DNA of 64,000 nt from Mycobacteriales bacterium (GTDB taxonomy: Bacteria; Actinomycetota; Actinomycetes; DATLTS01). The stretch lies in contig DATLTS010000041.1 of the NCBI GenBank assembly GCA_035533475.1, positions 251,070 through 315,069 of the forward strand. The letters run 5' to 3'. The notes beneath the pieces are model-generated. The model made no database searches. It worked only from the letters and a program-made list of their open reading frames with translations, and was not told the origin of the DNA. A program made the position numbers and the translations under genes. Below, piece after piece: positions 62,778-64,000 of this stretch (position 1 is its first letter; the number at the start of each line of letters is the position of its first letter).

Positions 62778-64000
62778 ATGATGACGGTTGTCGATGCACC
62801 AGCGACCAGGCCCGAGCGGCGTCTCGAGGCGGCGCTCACGCTGGCCGAGCCCGCCCCGAGAGCACTTGGCCTGCTCGACCAAGTGGGGTTGTGGGCGAAC
62901 CTCGGGGTCAGCCTGCTGGGGACTGCCACGGCGGTTTTCGTCCTGCAGCCGGGCGGCTTCCGGCCCTTGAGCCTGCTGGCCGCGCTCGTCGCCGTGGTCG
63001 TGGGCACCCTGATCGGCAGCCTGGCGCTCGGATTGTCGACGGTGCCGGGGGCGCAGACCGGGGCCCCGGCCATGGTTTTGCTGCGCGGGCTGTTCGGCGC
63101 CCGGCTCTCCTACCTACCGACGACCCTCAACGTCCTCCAGTGCATCGGCTGGGGGGTGTTCGAGATCGTGGTCATCGCCCAGGCCGCGGAGCAACTGCTG
63201 CCATGGCACCACGCGCGGGTGACCTACGTCGTGGCAGCCGGTGTGCTCACGACCATGATGACGCTGCGTCCGCTCGGCTCGGTTCGGGTTCTTCGCCGGT
63301 ACGCGATCGCCGGCGTCGCGATCTCGACCACCTACCTGTTCGTCCAACTGCTGCGCCACCCCCTGCCGCCGCTGTCCCGGGGATCCTGGTCGGGGTTCTG
63401 GATCTCCGTTGACACGGTCATCGCGGTGTCGGTCTCCTGGGTGCCCCTGTCGAGCGACTACTCCCGGCACTCACGGAGCCCACGCAAGGCGTTCGGCGGG
63501 GCCGTCCTCGGTTACACGACCACGCAGATCGTCTTCTACGCGCTCGGCCTCGTTGCGCTCGCCACGGTGGTGCACGTCTCCAGTGATCAGGCGCGGCTGT
63601 TCCACGACATGTTCGGGGCCTTCCTCGCGGTGCCGCTCGGGTGGCTTGCGTTCGGCGTCCTCATCCTGCGCGAACTCGACCAGTCGTTCGCCGACACGTA
63701 CTCCACGGTCGTGTCCGTGCAGAACGTGCGACCCCTGGCGGACCGGAGGGTCCTCGCCGTCGCAGTCGGGGCGGTCGCCACCGGTCTCGCACTGGCGCTG
63801 CACATCGCCGCGTACCAGGACTTCCTGCTGCTCATCGGCTCAGTATTCGTCCCGATGTTCGCGGTCTTCGTCGTGGATTACTTCGTCTTTGCCCGTGGCC
63901 GCCCCTGGGATACGTCGACGAGCGCCCCGGCCCGCTGGTCGCGGCTTGCTCCCTGGCTGGGGGGCTTCGCGGTCTACCAGCTGATCAACCCGGGCGCCGT
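62778..64000 (+). CDS. cytX: NCS1-family hydroxymethylpyrimidine/thiamine-precursor transporter CytX (3' end missing)
   Basis: At least 407 residues, open to the window end. ATG at 62778 or 62781. Twelve-helix NCS1 fold begins WANLGVSLLGTATAVFVLQPG, with LSLALGLSTVPGAQTGAPAMVLLRGLFG and SWVPLSSDYSRHSRSPRKAF. The TPP riboswitch ahead of it makes a thiamine-precursor (HMP) importer, CytX, the best call. Confidence 0.88.
   Translation, partial: MMTVVDAPATRPERRLEAALTLAEPAPRALGLLDQVGLWANLGVSLLGTATAVFVLQPGGFRPLSLLAALVAVVVGTLIGSLALGLSTVPGAQTGAPAMVLLRGLFGARLSYLPTTLNVLQCIGWGVFEIVVIAQAAEQLLPWHHARVTYVVAAGVLTTMMTLRPLGSVRVLRRYAIAGVAISTTYLFVQLLRHPLPPLSRGSWSGFWISVDTVIAVSVSWVPLSSDYSRHSRSPRKAFGGAVLGYTTTQIVFYALGLVALATVVHVSSDQARLFHDMFGAFLAVPLGWLAFGVLILRELDQSFADTYSTVVSVQNVRPLADRRVLAVAVGAVATGLALALHIAAYQDFLLLIGSVFVPMFAVFVVDYFVFARGRPWDTSTSAPARWSRLAPWLGGFAVYQLINPGA

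Overview
This is a 64-kb stretch of a high-GC actinobacterial chromosome that spans the replication origin. The lineage call rests on three things. The gene order from murJ through sigM, anti-sigma, trxB, trxA, cwlM, parB, parA, rsmG, jag, yidC, yidD, rnpA, rpmH, dnaA, dnaN, recF, dciA, gyrB and gyrA is the classical actinobacterial one. Actinobacterial marker genes are present (crgA, a DLW-39 peptide, DUF3566, class E sortase, fhaA/fhaB/pstP/rodA/pbpA/pknA/pknB). GTG and TTG starts are common. Family or genus cannot be fixed from this window. It is most like the Frankia, Acidothermus and Streptomyces side of the class rather than Mycobacterium, for example because the MurJ pseudokinase is a separate gene.

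Region 1 (1-18.3 kb) is an envelope and chromosome-segregation block. It holds the MurJ flippase (cut by the window edge), an NlpC/P60 hydrolase, a MurJ-partner pseudokinase, an ECF sigma/anti-sigma pair, thioredoxin and its reductase, CwlM, a GNAT, an aminotransferase and a Ddl-like ligase. On the minus strand follow rpmH-rnpA-yidD-yidC-jag-rsmG-parA-parB. Two perfect parS cores lie inside the parA coding sequence. Region 2 (18.3-29 kb) is the origin and replication block: dnaA, the oriC spacer with DnaA boxes, dnaN, recF, dciA, gyrB, gyrA, DUF3566, tRNA-Ile, DLW-39 and tRNA-Ala.

Region 3 (29-31.1 kb) is a small accessory patch with a degenerate sigma-like gene, its presumed membrane partner and a FitAB-type toxin-antitoxin pair. 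Region 4 (31.1-45.4 kb) is a growth and division block: PpiA, a rhomboid, CrgA, DUF881, sortase E, PabA, then the tightly overlapping minus-strand operon fhaA-fhaB-pstP-rodA-pbpA-pknA-pknB, closed by tRNA-Leu(CAG).

Region 5 (45.4-53.6 kb) is the most unusual part. It is an accretion zone downstream of tRNA-Leu in which four copies of a roughly 130-190 bp non-coding repeat separate cargo modules. Each copy has a conserved hairpin, and three of the four end in a near-copy of the tRNA-Leu 3' end. The cargo is DUF433/DUF5615, a pRiA4b-like protein, an amber-interrupted protein with a SEC-C-like N-terminus, an HTH/PIN pair, an orphan ATPase, an AbrB/VapC pair and a decayed second HTH/PIN pair. No integrase is visible.

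Region 6 (53.6-64 kb) has an NlpC/P60 hydrolase behind a c-di-AMP riboswitch, a permease with two YHS domains next to a CsoR-type repressor with its operator, a frameshifted cobalamin-binding-protein remnant, an alpha-1,6-mannosyltransferase-like GT-C protein divergent from another polytopic protein, a ferredoxin reductase, a Nei/Fpg glycosylase, and a TPP riboswitch in front of a CytX-type transporter that runs off the window.
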